Shown piece by piece: positions 35,281 through 46,735 of a DNA stretch of 64,000 nt. The DNA is from Gaeumannomyces sp. JS-464. Lineage: Eukaryota > Ascomycota > Sordariomycetes > Magnaporthales > Magnaporthaceae. Under the pieces are notes generated by a model. The model made no database searches. It was not told the origin of the DNA and worked only from the letters and a program-made list of their open reading frames with translations. Location of the stretch: the NCBI GenBank assembly GCA_002197995.1, contig NGZR01000002.1, forward strand, positions 1,674,001 through 1,738,000, written 5' to 3'. Numbering within the stretch: position 1 is the stretch's first letter; each line of letters starts with the position of its first letter. Position numbers and translations under genes: made by a program.

Positions 35281-36335
35281 GCTGATACGGAAACCTCGGA
35301 GGTCGGAGGCGGGGGACGTGCGGTGTCCAATTCCTGAGCCGGCACTGTGGCGTATCTGACAGGGACGGGGAACGTTCAAAAACTATATGACTCGATCAAA
35401 TCGTTCTTTGCTTTTTTTTTCACGAAACATTTTTCTTCTCTTCGTTGGAGGTTGGGTGTCACTCGGATGGGTGTATCGGCACGATCTTGAGAGCAAGGGC
35501 TGGATCTGCACGCATGAAAATCATGCGCCCTCCAACGAGTACGGCGAAATTAGATACCTACCTACCTCCTTCCCTTATTTTTACTTTTAAATCAGGCAAA
35601 CCTGCTTTTTACTCTCTCCCCTGTGGTCAGCAGATTGTTGAACGCGTCGGCGACACTTGGCGGTGACCTTCTGTTCGGTGTTGCGGAAACGGCGGGTCTG
35701 CCACGGCGTCGTGGTACTGCGTGTTCGACCATTCGCTTAGCAGCTGTGCACGTGGTATCTGGGGTTTGACAGCTGCTTTGAGTTCGTGCGGGATCCGGGG
35801 TTCTGGGGTAGACGGGCAAGACCAAGGCCACGAGATGACGGTTGCTCCAGGGGATGTCGCAGCGGTTCGTTCAAGGGGCAAAGCTTCTTTATGGTTTCGG
35901 TCCCAATCCCATGACAGGACCGGCCCCGAGGCATCTGCCCCACTGCAGGACCACGGTCTGAAAGGGAGTGACGGAGAAACCGGGCGTTTGCCTGAATGGA
36001 AAAGTCTGAAAAATGCAGGAAGCCGACCATGACTCCGTGCCCCGGCCAGACCAGAAACCCAATTGAGATTACGGGCTGCAAGTGAAGGCATTGCGGGGAC
36101 CTATCCCCTGCCTACCGACGACCACTGCTGCGGTTTGAGTTTGGGCAGCTTGACGTCCAGGGCCGGGGTAACACCAAAAGGCGCATCTCCATGCCAGGCC
36201 CGCGCCCGAAAATATGTATATAACCCCGTCGTCTTTCCGTTGTCAGAGCAGCTGGTTCTCGTCGATATCACCTTCATCCTCCTTCATCCTCACAGAACCG
36301 CGCCCTCCTAAAATAACATCCCCGGCCGGCCCAAG
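35281..36335. other. Intergenic between two secreted-protein genes
   Basis: No gene is seen. It ends with the TATA box and leader of the repeat-peptide precursor. Confidence 0.5.
36217..36223 (+). promoter_or_regulatory. TATA box of the repeat-peptide precursor gene
   Basis: A consensus TATATAA lies 113 bp upstream of the ATG, in good context for a strongly expressed fungal gene. Confidence 0.7.
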
Positions 36336-36860
36336 ATGCACTTCAGCAAGATCAGCAACCTCCTAGTCCTAATTGCCGTCGGCGCAACCCCCGCCATGGC
36401 CCTCCCGCTCGACGCCGTACGCGCCAACGAGGGCTCGCTGGCCTTGTCAAGCGCCAGCTTAGCGTTGAGCCTCCGATCCGCAACCCGCGCATCTTCAGCG
36501 AGGAGTCTACCGGGCTGAACAAACGTCAGCGCGGCCCGCCGATCCACAACCCACCGATCAGCGACACCTAAATGGCCACCGATCCGAGGCCGACGAGAAG
36601 GCTGTTTACGAGTTCAACAGGCGTCTCCCCGGTGATCCCATCCACAACAAACCTCCTGGTGTGATTCCTCAGGAGAGGCAGCGGTCATCAGTGACTGGCG
36701 AACAAGTGAAGGAGTATGTCTCGTCGACCCCACGCTACAGATTTCGGCATCTACCGGCGACCGGACCTTTGGAGGATATAGTCGTGTGCATAGGAACAAC
36801 CCTGAGAGCAACCGGGATGTTGATAATTTAGTAGTACTGGAAAGCGGCTGGCAGATGTGA
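36336..36860 (+). CDS. Putative secreted precursor of Kex2-processed repeat peptides (P-I-H/R-N motif), frame broken by -1 shifts
   Basis: The N-terminus is a clear signal peptide (MHFSKISNLLVLIAVGATPA, cleavage near residue 22). The open frame then ends after 60 codons. In the next frame, starting at about 36,440, KR (36,449-36,454) is followed by a segment with EPPIRNPR, and a second KR (36,521-36,526) by a segment with PPIHNPP. After another frame change at about 36,560, RR (36,619-36,624) precedes a segment with DPIHNKPP. Both shifts equal one missing base, like those in housekeeping genes of this window. A related motif thus follows each of three dibasic sites, the architecture of Kex2-processed repeat proteins and fungal RiPP precursors. 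It lacks Trp/Cys, so it is not an alpha-pheromone of the usual kind. No UstYa-type or tyrosinase partner is visible nearby. The 3' end is uncertain: stops are at 36,831 or, after another possible shift, 36,860. Confidence 0.55.
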
Positions 36861-38043
36861 GGAAGGATGTTGTTTCATTTTCATTGGTCTAATCGCAACC
36901 TCCGTGTATCTGAGCTGTAAACGCGAGCGCAGATAGGGAGTTTGATGCTCATCAGTAGACACTTGTCAAAGGGAAAATGAAAACACTCAAAGCTGGTTTT
37001 CGAACCCAAGGTACGGCTCGTTCTAGTGACATCCCGGTTTTATACCAGTCTTGCTGAGTCTATTAGCCTCATTGCCGTTCTCTTCTCGCCAAGGCAAGGG
37101 CGGAAAGTTTGAGAACAGTCAAGTACACCATTCAAGGTCTTCTCACACATAAAACTGAGTAGCGTTGTGCACAGTACTGTTTCCGAAGAATTGCAAAGCT
37201 GGATTTATGGAAAATACTTTTAGAATCCCGGTTAAACGCGATGTAATAATGAAACCTATAAAAGCGCTTTTTCCATTGGATTGTAGCTTGATGGATGATA
37301 CTCAACTGGATCGGAGGCCTTGATATGAAAACCTCTTTCAGGTTAAAGCACACGGGAGGTCGTCTCACTGCAAACCGTCTTATCTATGCTCTCAGGCACA
37401 CAAGCGGTAAATTTTACCATCAACTGAACATTGCTGGGAGACATAGTAGGATCTACCTTTTAACACTTTGGAAGGGGTTTCAGGAAGACTGTGCCGCTGA
37501 TACTTTTATTGGACCTGAGTTATTGGCCCATGTTATTCGGTCTGGCCAGCGGAGGAATAGAAGTTGGAGATGCCGCAAGACGGCTATTTAAATGCCTAGG
37601 TAGATAGAGTATTGCGGTGAGGACAGATTCTATTCTGACATTCCTAGTAGAACGAGGCGAGGCGGAAGCAGAACCATCGGATATAAACCGAGATGAGCTG
37701 TGCTGCGACGCCAAACAAAACATGTGCTATCAAAAGAACTCCGGCTAAAATGCGATTGAAAGCTGGCTGGCGGAGGGGCCGTGTGCGTCATCGAGACTAC
37801 AGTATCTCCTCGGATCCCCCAGCAAAAGACTTCCAACAGCCAAAGCACAGCGCACCATAAAACAAGGGTTCCAAAAAGAGTCATGCCGTGCTGTCAGGAT
37901 GATATGCTCTCAGAGTAATCATACAATATTTGTTTAAAAAAAATCCTTGGTGCCAAAGGGGAACAGGGTTGCTTTATCATGATACTTCTCGGCCAAACTC
38001 TCCCATGAGGTGACGAGACTCTCCTAGCCTCTGCGGCGATTCA
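36861..38043. other. AT-richer intergenic region, no gene recognised
   Basis: A plus-strand frame at 37,295-37,591 (98 codons) has no recognisable features. The lower GC content than the flanks could reflect an old repeat. Confidence 0.4.
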
Positions 38044-38942
38044 TTATAGCATTCGCCATGCTGAATGAATGCATGGTCGTTTTCGGGGCGGGGACGGGCT
38101 GGGGCTGCTGTTGTCGTCCGAGGCGGGAGCGCGGTGCACGGAGGTGATCACGCTGGAGCGCTTCGGGGGCTGCTGCGGACTGTCGATATTGACATCGCGT
38201 ATCTTGAGGCTCCCGCGGCGCGTGATGGCATCGGCAACCGGCAGCTGCGGCATGTCGGCCTTTGCAGCGCCTGGCTTTGCTGCTATCGTGGTGGCGGGAT
38301 CGGGCAATCCGTTACCGGTTTCATCGATCGTGGCGCTTTTGGTCTGGCGGCGGGGGTTGTCTTTATTGGCCACAGTGGGAGATTTATAGTTCGGCCTGTG
38401 CGTCGATCTCGCGGCGGTTGCGACCGCCCTCTTCTTGCTGCGGTTCTCGACCGGTGGATCTTGCTCGCCCGCGGCAGGAGCGGCAGGAGCGGCCGCCACC
38501 TTTTGCGCCGCGCGCGCCTCGTACCTCTGGCGCTTGAGCGCGTGCGCCATGCGGCACCGCGGCGAGCGCGTCGTGTGCTCCTCGAACGGGTCGTCGTCGG
38601 GCTCCCAGCCGTCGACGCTGAGCTCGCACGAGGGGCAGACGCAGTTGTCCATGAACTCCAGCTGGCCCTCGTCGCTGCCACCGGCCTCCTCCCCGGCCGA
38701 CAGCGACGAGGAAGACGACGGCTGGCGGGCCATCTCGGCGGGCAGGCGGTCACGACGCCGTAGGGGTCGTAGAAGAAGCCGGCCGCGGCGAGGTCCTCGG
38801 GCGTCGGGCGGGCGTGCGGCCACGGGTTCTTCTTGAAGGACGCCAGCCTCGTCGGCAGTGCGTTGTAGTCGCCTATGCTGGACATCACGCTCCGCCGCGC
38901 TTCTAGCTTCGAGTGGCTGCCACCTCGCTTCCTCTTGGGCAT
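38044..38942 (-). CDS. Small BIR-domain protein (survivin/Bir1-like)
   Basis: One baculoviral IAP repeat, as in fungal Bir1 and survivin, the chromosomal passenger proteins of mitosis. The N-terminal half is RLASFKKNPWPHARPTPEDL, then AAAGFFYDPYG. The zinc-binding half is CVCPSCELSVDGWEPDDDPF with EEHTTRSPRC, giving C-x2-C, H and C ligands. Between them lies an insertion of about 45 residues, rich in Ser and Glu, which is unusual for a BIR fold. The C-terminal 170 residues are basic and disordered with SP motifs. The frame changes once at about 38,757 (DPYG to RRDRLPAEM). One restored base gives 299 aa. There is a single BIR, and no CARD or RING is visible. Start ATG is 38,942, directly giving the basic MPKRKRGGSHSK. 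Confidence 0.8.
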
Positions 38943-40306
38943 GACGATGGGCTTTTTGGCGTCTTGGTATTGGTAGAGACGCCGGTGTTGAATGCCGACA
39001 AACGATCAAATTGAGATGCAAGCGAGCGATGGATGAAGATGCAATGACTTTGGTTGGTGCGGATGGCTGTGAAGGATTTTCTGGTGAGATTGAAGATGAT
39101 GGGATAGTGGGGAAATAAATCCTCGAGGAGCGCCGAGGACGCTGTTTCCTTCTCAAGCGTTGGCGAATACGGTGTTTGGAGCCATGTGCTTGTCTCAGCC
39201 CAATATGTGGTTGAATGTTGGAAAGCTGGCGAGCGAGCAAGCTGACGACAGGTTGTCATGCGCGATGCAGCTGACCGAAGAGGCGCGCGCGGAGCGAGCG
39301 GGGTTTGTATTCAGCAGGTTGACTGATGCAAAGTGTGAAGAGCAGGGGGGAAGTTAGGATCAGACACGTCAGAGTCTTGACCGGCGACGTGGTTGAGACT
39401 CTGATGTGGTGGAGGCGGCTGAAGAAAAATAGAAGCAGAAGGAATGCGGTGGTGAGGGAGGGGTCGGACAAGAAATAACCCAAATTGTGGGCAGGGGTCG
39501 ATTCTGGCACTTTTTTTTGACATGCACGAAAGTCATGTGGTCTAAGCTGCGCACTGGATTATTGCATGGACCTTTGGCATCAGCCATCCAGGCAAGAACG
39601 GCAGGTGAGGATGACAATCACTAGTAGTGGAGGAGATCGCGCCTAATTTTAGTACCAGGAAAGGGACATTTTCAGCTCGGTGTTATGCCTTGGGAGGAGA
39701 GGTAGGTTGAGGTGGGACAGACGAGGAGAATGAGAAAGAACTGGTCTCTTTGGCCAGCGCTGTTTGTTGATATATCACACGCAGTCTCTTTGTGAGAAGT
39801 GATGGATGCAGTGGCGGGAACACGCCAAAACGAGCAAGGATAGCCCTGTATATGGTATGTGACATCACCCCTATGCTTCCAGATGGATGGCAGGGAAAAC
39901 CCCCGAGGGAGTCTAAGACGAAGAATATATAAAGGCGCATGTGGTATAAATTTGAAAACATGTATTAAAAATATCGTGCGCTCCTCGAAAGCTCGTGTGG
40001 CCTTGGAAGACTTCAGTTTTGTCGTATACAGACCCTAACCCTAGACGCCGGACAGACCAGATGGCGCTGTGTTTTTTTTTTTTTTTTTTTTTTTTTTTTT
40101 GTTCCCAGGTAGGCAGTACTAATATCTGTCTGCGCCATAAAAATACAACTGATTATTTTGATCATGCGAAACGAATGGTTGGCTGGGCTGGCCGTGGACT
40201 TTGGGATCACCACGCCGTATTCCGAGGCTGGAAAAATCCCGGCTTGGAGAAGACCTGGTTGGAGGACGGACCCTTGGGCTTGGCGCAGCGTTGAGCTCTA
40301 ACCCAG
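38943..40306. other. Intergenic with poly-T and a short telomere-like motif
   Basis: No gene is seen. It contains a T29 tract (40,072-40,100) and CCCTAACCCTA (40,033-40,043), just under two telomere units. Confidence 0.5.
40072..40100 (+). repeat. T29 homopolymer tract
   Basis: A pure T run in the 3' flank of the Zn2Cys6 regulator. Confidence 0.95.
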
Positions 40307-42802
40307 TCAATAACCCTCAGAGTCGGGGACATAGTAAAGGCCTTGAGGCTGGTACGCCGTTGCCCACGGTGCACCCAAAAGGTCCATGATCCACGGCTCG
40401 GAGGTCTGGTCAATGACGAAATCGCCGAGAAAGGTGAGGTCGCCCGAGAAATCTGCAGAGCTGAACCCATCAGCCCCGGCGTCGGAGGGTTGTGGGATGT
40501 CCAGCTCCAGAGACTCCGGGGACTGCAGTTGCTGTTGCTGCTGAGGTGGTGGCGACGACGCTCGAGGGTGTTCATTTTCCCGCGCTTCCTTCTCCATAAG
40601 ACGCTGCTCCTGCTCGCGCTGCAGCTTCATATGTTCCGGCAATTCGCTCAGCATCATCTCCTTGATCATCCTAAGATGTCGAGGCGCTTTGAAGAACAGG
40701 CCGCTCCTGGGTCCTTGTGCGTCCACCATGTCGTAGGCCTCCGGGACCTTGCTAATTTCGTCGCAGAGGACATCTATCACCTTGAAGACGTCCGCTCGCC
40801 GCCTGATGTCCCCAAAGTCCCAGCCGGGTTCGCCGTTGCCGTTGCCGTCGTTCTCGCCGTCGGGCAGCGTGTGGAGACGAAAGAGCTGGACGAGGCAGTG
40901 CGTCATTTGGACGTACCTGTTCAGGTCGATGCCTGCGATCCACTCGACCGGATCCATGCCGGCTTGGAACGCGGTCAGCTACTGCTCGCAGGCTGCCAGT
41001 GTTGCCTCCAGCTCCCGTGCCCAGCGTATGCGGGTGGGGACGACGCGATTCCCAGCCGGTTGCCAGGAGGTCTGGTGCTCATCGGGCCTGTCGAGACACA
41101 GGCCCCTTATGGCTAGCTCTGCATGCAACAAGTACATTTTGATAGGTCTGTATCGCTGAAGAGGCAACCCCAATCTCTGCCGAATGGCGTTCAGTTGGTC
41201 AAGGAGCGTTGTGGTCATAAACTTAGAAGGTCTGCTGGGGCTGTCGTCTGGGGAAGGGCATGACAGCTGGTTCAAGATGATCTGGCACCTGACTTGAGTG
41301 ATCAGGGTGGCGTCAAGGATTGTCTCCTTCCGCTCCTTGAGCGCGAGAATACAAGAGTCCAGGTAGGGCGTCCACGCGAGCGGCTCAACTTTTCTGAAGG
41401 AGGCCCAAACACTGGTGTCAACAACGGGGGAAGGTAAAATGATCAGTCACATGATGTCAAGCTACGCATCGGCAATAGCAATAATTGCTCACCCGCTCGA
41501 GATTTGGAATAGAGCAAGCATCGTTCGGCGCTCCTCTGGGGTCCGTTTGCGTGTCATTGGGTGCATCTGTGGCACAAGCCGGCCGCCTTGGGCCCGATAC
41601 GATTTGGGCGCGGGCGCTTCTCTGTGGAGGTCGAGCTCTAGGGCCATAGCCACGGCAAGCTGTGATGTCATGGAGGCGAAGGGCTTGTCCTTCTTGAAGA
41701 CATTGGACCTGAAAGCACGTGGGGAGAGGGATGGTCAGACCGGCTACTGCCAGGCCATAGGATGGATTGCAACTGGGTAAGGCAAGTATCGGGGCCTCGC
41801 TGTATCATACCAATTGGTGAAGCAGATCAAGCCAAGCAGGAGATCAAGATCGGCAAGTTGCTCGGCAACAATTCTCCGCGAGATGATGCTCCAGATGGTC
41901 TCCTCCATCGCAAACTGCGTTGTTATGGATTGCTGAGTCAGGGCCATGATGACAAGCCATAAAAAGGGCCTCTCCTCGAAAAGCTCCTCGGCCGAGAGGC
42001 CATGGTCCAGGTGCACGAATGGGAAGACGGGAATGAAGAGTTCCCGAAAGGTATCCAGTCGCTCTTCCTCATCGTCCTTGTCCAAGTCCCACAGCCGGCT
42101 CGCAGATTGGATGTCCTTGGCCACGGGCGACATTTCTGCTGTGGTGGCTGCGGTGGGCGATGATCCAATGTTGCCGTCGACTGCAGAGTTGCTAGCCGCT
42201 GCCGGCCTGACGAGCTGGATTGAGGCCGTGACGGAGTCCATTACAACATCTGGAAGGCCCGAGTCGGTCCCAGTGTTGACAGCAGCAGGACCAGCAGTCG
42301 TTGAGGGGGCTTCTGCTGAGCCTTTGGGCAAGAGCACAAGTGTTGGCGCGCCATCGTCATCTGCGAGCCTGGACTTTTGCCTGGAAATTGAGGTCGCTTG
42401 CGCACGAAGGAGCGATATCAAGTCGTCAATCTTCTCCTCAAGGCGGGACGTACTGCCAGCGCCTGCGGTTGAGGGCTCATCGCGTCGTGCGCGCGGGCGT
42501 TGGGGGCACTAGGAGACGGGGACCGCGACTTGCGCTTGCGGACGGCCGCGGACGGCTCGCATTGCTTCCCGAGACGATGGCACCTGGTATCGATGTTGGT
42601 AGGGTCAGGTTGTCGAGTTCTGAAGCCTTTATTCGGGCAACCAAGACAGCGATCCCCACTGCCCGGCTCGACGCGTAGCTCACCTTTCGCATCCGTCTCC
42701 ATTTTGGCGAAGCATGCATTTACATTTTCCACGGACGCATCCCGCGCACGCCTGGCCGTACGCGGCTGGCACGCAGAACTCTGACGGCACTGTTGGTTTC
42801 AT
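40307..42802 (-). CDS. Zn2Cys6 fungal transcription factor with an in-frame stop
   Basis: The binuclear zinc cluster is ACAGCVRGKCKC, MLRQNGDGCERCHRLGKQC, split by intron 1 inside the E-R codon, and is followed by basic KRKSR. A coiled-coil RLEEKIDDLISLLRAQ comes next, then a fungal-specific factor middle region (FVHLDHGLSAEELFEERPFL and later). Exons are 42802-42684, 42583-41811, 41708-41493 and 41411-40307. The frame changes once at about 42,480, where one base is missing. With that base the total is exactly 738 codons. However a TAG at 40,979-40,981 interrupts the frame after ALAACEQ-like sequence (LEATLAACEQ), and coding continues in the same frame (LTAFQAGMDPVEW) for another 223 codons. 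This is a substitution, CAG to TAG being a simple path, so either truncation or base error. The C-terminus has a Q5 tract and acidic DFSGDLTFLGDF, a possible activation domain. It is divergent from the SDR gene. Confidence 0.85.
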
Positions 42803-43289
42803 CTTGTCCCAAAGCTGCGTAAGCCCATGTCATCTGTCCCGACCAGAGATCGGGCGCGCGTCAACCCCGCGGGTTTTTAAACAGACGAGAGCTGGCGGAC
42901 CACGTGATGACAGCTTTGTGCACTCCGTATGCTATGCAAAAGCCGCTCTCTCGCCAAATCCGGCAAAACCGCCAACCAACCATAAAATCCGCCAAACCCG
43001 CGGGATTCAAGAGGAGGCTTGGGGATTTCCGCACTTCCTTGCGGGATTCGCAACAGCCCAAAGCATCTCGCCATCCCTGCGACTGTAGGTAGCACTTTTA
43101 TAAAATGATTCTCGCGCCTCTCGTAAATGCCAGCACGGGAAACGTTCGGCACTGGCAGACAGATCATATCCTAACTGCTTTACAGCAACACCAAACCAAA
43201 ACCACAGCGTCGCACCCCAAGCTTCTCCTTTATCCAGCCCCCTGAAAGTTTAAAACACATATATCATTGGAGCAAACACATCTCTGATC
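42803..43289. promoter_or_regulatory. Divergent promoter shared by the Zn2Cys6 factor and the SDR, with two CCCGCGGG palindromes
   Basis: 487 bp separate the two ATGs. CCCGCGGG occurs at 42,866-42,873 and 42,997-43,004, each preceded by A/C-rich bases. Everted CCG-CGG triplets are the kind of half-sites Zn2Cys6 proteins bind. More CCG half-sites (ATCCGGC, AACCGCC, ATCCGCC) lie between about 42,955 and 42,995. Confidence 0.55.
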
Positions 43290-44418
43290 ATGCCCGCGGC
43301 CCTCATCAACCTACTTAAACAAGTCTTCCCAGGCAAGCCAAACTTTAAGCAAGATGACCTTCCGGATTTGGCGAACAAGGTGAGCAAATGGAGCAACGCG
43401 AACATTTTTACCAATATTGGGTAAGCCCTGACTGTTCTCCAGGTCATTATTGTCACAGGATCCAACACAGGCGTCGGGAAAGAGCTTGCTCAGATCCTTT
43501 ACGCCAAAAATGCTCATGTTTACGTCATGGCCCGTTCTGAGGAGAAGTCACAAAAGGCGATAGACGACATGAAGGCAGCTGTCCCCAGCTCCCGAGGTCG
43601 CCTGACTTTCCTCCGTCTCGACCTCGCGGACCTGGATGCCGTCAAGGCCGCCGCCCAGGAGTTCACGCGGAGGGAGCAGAGGCTCGACGTCCTCTTCCAC
43701 AACGCCGGCGTCGCCTTTCCCGAGACGGGCTCCAGGACCGCGCAGGGCACCGAGCTGGTCCTGGGCGTCAACGTGCTTGGGCCCTTCCTGCTGACGCGCC
43801 TGCTCACGCCCCTCGTCGCCTCCACAGCCGCGCTGCCCTCGTCGCCCAAGGGGTCAGTCCGCGTCGTCTGGGTCGCTTCGTCGGCCGCCGAGGCGCACAG
43901 CCCGACTTCGCTCAAGGGTGCGCTGGCCGGCTGGGACGGGCTGTCCAAGGCGAACCAGTACTTCTACAGCAAGCTCTGCAACTACCTGCACGCGGCGGAG
44001 TTTGCGGCCCGCCACCGCGGCGAGCCGATCCTATCGGCCTCGCTGAACCCGGGGAACCTCGACTCGGACCTGTGGCGCACGCAGGGGCGCCTGACCGTCT
44101 ACCTTATGCGTAAGACGATTCTGTACCCGTCTGTGTACGGGGCCTACACCTGTCTCTTTGCCGGATTCTCGCCCAAGCTCACCTTGGAGACCACCGGAAC
44201 GCATAGTAAGTTTGCATTGTCTGTTGCTTCCAACCCCCTACGGGTGTCTGATTACTGACCGATGTGCTCAATAATTAGTCGCTCCATGGGGAAGGCTGTG
44301 GCAGGGGAACGTCTCAAAGGAGATGGCCGATGCCGGCAAGCGCAAGTCAGAGGGTGGAAGCGGGATAGCGAGTGAATTCTGGGACTGGTCGGAGGAGCAT
44401 ATCAAGAACTATCTCTGA
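43290..44418 (+). CDS. Short-chain dehydrogenase/reductase (retinol dehydrogenase-like)
   Basis: A classical SDR with NAD(P)-binding TGSNTGVG (about residues 35-42), NAG in LFHNAGVAF, and catalytic YxxxK in NQYFYSKLCNYL (about residues 202-207), followed by SLNPGNLDSDL. Three exons (43290-43379, 43443-44205, 44279-44418) have consistent phases, and no frame lesion is present. The motif ARSEEK after strand 2 suggests an NADP-preferring member of the fungal RDH12/WWOX-like group. It reduces or oxidises an unknown small substrate. The divergent Zn2Cys6 gene is a candidate regulator by position only. Confidence 0.9.
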
Positions 44419-44867
44419 GATTTTCTCGGAGTGTCGCCTGTGAGGGAGAAAGGATTGGGGTGTGGTTGATCCAGGCCCGCCGAGTTGTAGGCTCGAACAT
44501 TTCGCGATTTGACTTGCATGTGGTAGCGAAGGGTTTCACAGATATCACTTCCGCCTATTTTGCTCTCTTGGTTTGAACTATTTGGTATTATCTTATTTAC
44601 CCTCGTTCTCGCCAATGTGTGATATTTCTCATCGCCCAAATGCTTTACGGGCAGGTTGCAAGTTGGTTACCCTAACCCTCCCCATATGCAGGTGCCGGAA
44701 CTTGACGCTGACTTCACGTGGAGGCGGATTTTGTCGCGTCATCGATCGCACACAAACCCTCATCAGTGCCGAACACAGCAAAATCTTGCAACTTACAATG
44801 CGTTTGTATGCTTTCCGGGTCGGGATAACCCCCGATTCCCCGGACTGATACTCGAGCTGCGGACAAT
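44419..44867. other. Intergenic, no gene seen
   Basis: The SDR 3' flank and the promoter of the DUF1992 gene. Nothing else is recognised. Confidence 0.5.
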
Positions 44868-46528
44868 ATGCGTCACCCGCCCGTCCGAATCTGTACCACC
44901 TGCCTGCGAAGACTCCCGGCCCCCGCCGCACGCCTTCCGCCGTTCTCAACCCCTCGACCATACTCCAGCGAGCCCAAGAGACGCCCCGACGCAGCCACCC
45001 CTCCCCCTCCCACGCCCTCGCCCTCGCCACCCCGCGATGCGCCAACCCCACCCGCCGAGCAGGGCGCAATGTCGCGGCGCCTGGAGGAGGCGACCGAGGA
45101 GGCCCTCCTGACGGGCGGGCGCGCCGGCCGCCGCGCCGTCGAGGACGCAGGCTTCTCGGCCGAGCTCAAGGAGCGCCTGCTCGAAAAGATCGCCGCCGCC
45201 CCTTCCTACGACGACCCCGCCACGTCCGGCATCTCGTCGGCCGTGTCGTCGCTCCCAGCCTCGGCAGGCCGCGGCGCGCGCGACCTCGCCGCGTCGCAGC
45301 CCTGGACGGGCGAGGAGCAGACGGCCGACGCCGTGCTGCGCATGCTCGACGACGCACACAAGCCGCTCGCCCCGGGACTGCGCCGCGCAACCAACCACCG
45401 CCAGCCCGGAGTCGTCGTCGACATGCGCCTGCGCCACGAGCCGGCCCTGCGCCCCGGCGAGCGCGTGTCCGCCGCCCGCGAGCGCGCCGCCGCATACACC
45501 GGCGCAGCCACAGCCGTCGGGCTCGACGCTGAGCAGCGCGCCGAGCTGCGGGCCGAGCTGCGCGAGCGCTTCACGGCTGGCGCGCGCGCCGTCATGCCCA
45601 ACTCGGTCTCGGGGCTGGCGGCGCTGGCCAACGAGCGGATCGAGGACGCGATCGCGCGCGGCCAGTTCCGGGACATACCCCGGGGCAAGGACGCGGCGCC
45701 CCGGGACGCGCGCGCCGACAACCCGTTTGTGGACACGACCGAGTACATCATGAACAAGATGATCAAGCGCCAGGACATTGTGCCGCCGTGGATCGAGAAG
45801 CAGCAGGAGCTGGCAAAGGCGCTGCGCACGTTCCGGGCGAGGCTGCGCAACGACTGGAGGAGACACGCGGCGAGGTCGATTGCGGGCATGGGCGGGTCGT
45901 TGGAGAGGCAGGTCGCGAGGGCCGAGGGGTATGCGGCTGCTGAGGCGCGGAGGAACCCCGGCGTGGTAAGGTGGACAGGTCGGCGACACCGACGAGCGAG
46001 GCTGAGGATCCGGTCATGGCCAAGATGCGCAAGGAGCTGGGTGATGAGGTCATACAGGAGGCCCTGGGGGAAGGTTCAGCGTCCAGCCCCGCCAGCGCCG
46101 TGGACTCGGAGGGTAGGGAGACAGAGAAGAAGCCATCGACCTGGATAGCGCCGCATCCCTTCCGGGATCCGGCCTGGGAGGCGGCGGAGAAGGCCTATAT
46201 GGAGCTCGCGGTGAGTAACCTCAACAGCATCATGCGCTCCTACAACCTCATGGCGCCCGACCTGGCCAAAAAGCCATACTTTACGCTACAGCGCGAACTC
46301 GACGCCTGCTTTGCCGATGTTGCGCCGTTGTTGGCCGACACGATCAGGGAACGTGCGAGGCATCCGCAAAGGCCGCTTCTGGACGGCGGCGGAGGGGGTG
46401 CTCGGAAGGGCGTCCTGGCCGGGCTTGGTGGAGAGGGGTGGGAGACCAAGGCTAAAGTGTATGATTCCAAGGCGCCGCACTATGGGTTCAAGGAGATGTG
46501 GCGGGACTTCTTTGCCAAATGGAGTTGA
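44868..46528 (+). CDS. DUF1992 / DNAJC28-conserved-domain protein, probably mitochondrial
   Basis: The DUF1992 core is at about residues 255-325: LANERIEDAIARGQFRDIPR, then DNPFVDTTEYIMNKMIKRQD and VPPWIEKQQEL. No J domain is present, as usual for fungal members. The N-terminus (MRHPPVRICTTCLRRLPAPA) is basic, acid-free and followed by S/P-rich sequence, which suggests a mitochondrial presequence. The C-terminal half is helical (LAVSNLNSIMRSYNLMAPDL) with PYFTLQRELDACF. The frame changes at about 45,970, where one base is missing. Restoring it gives 553 aa. No intron is needed. GC content and Ala/Arg content are very high. Function is not known. It is convergent, 207 bp apart, with the PIF1-like gene. 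Confidence 0.8.
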
Positions 46529-46735
46529 TGTTCTATCTTCTACATCTAGGGGGTTTCTCGTCATTGACTCTGGGTGTACCGAAATAGGCCCATCCTCCAA
46601 ATCTGTCATCATCCTTGTATCCTGCACAGCGGTATTACCAACAAATATGTCCTCCTGATCTACCATCAATCCAGCTCTTATGGAAACTGCAGGAAAGCGC
46701 CGGGGGGAAAAAAAAACCATGGGTTGAACGTACCA

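Noticed and set aside
36336..36518. Annotating only a 60-codon secreted peptide at this locus
   Set aside because: The dibasic-bounded repeats immediately downstream are in the adjacent frames and make a single longer precursor more convincing.
40033..40043. Telomere-like CCCTAACCCTA
   Set aside because: Under two units, in the middle of ordinary genes; chance or a tiny interstitial motif, not a chromosome end.
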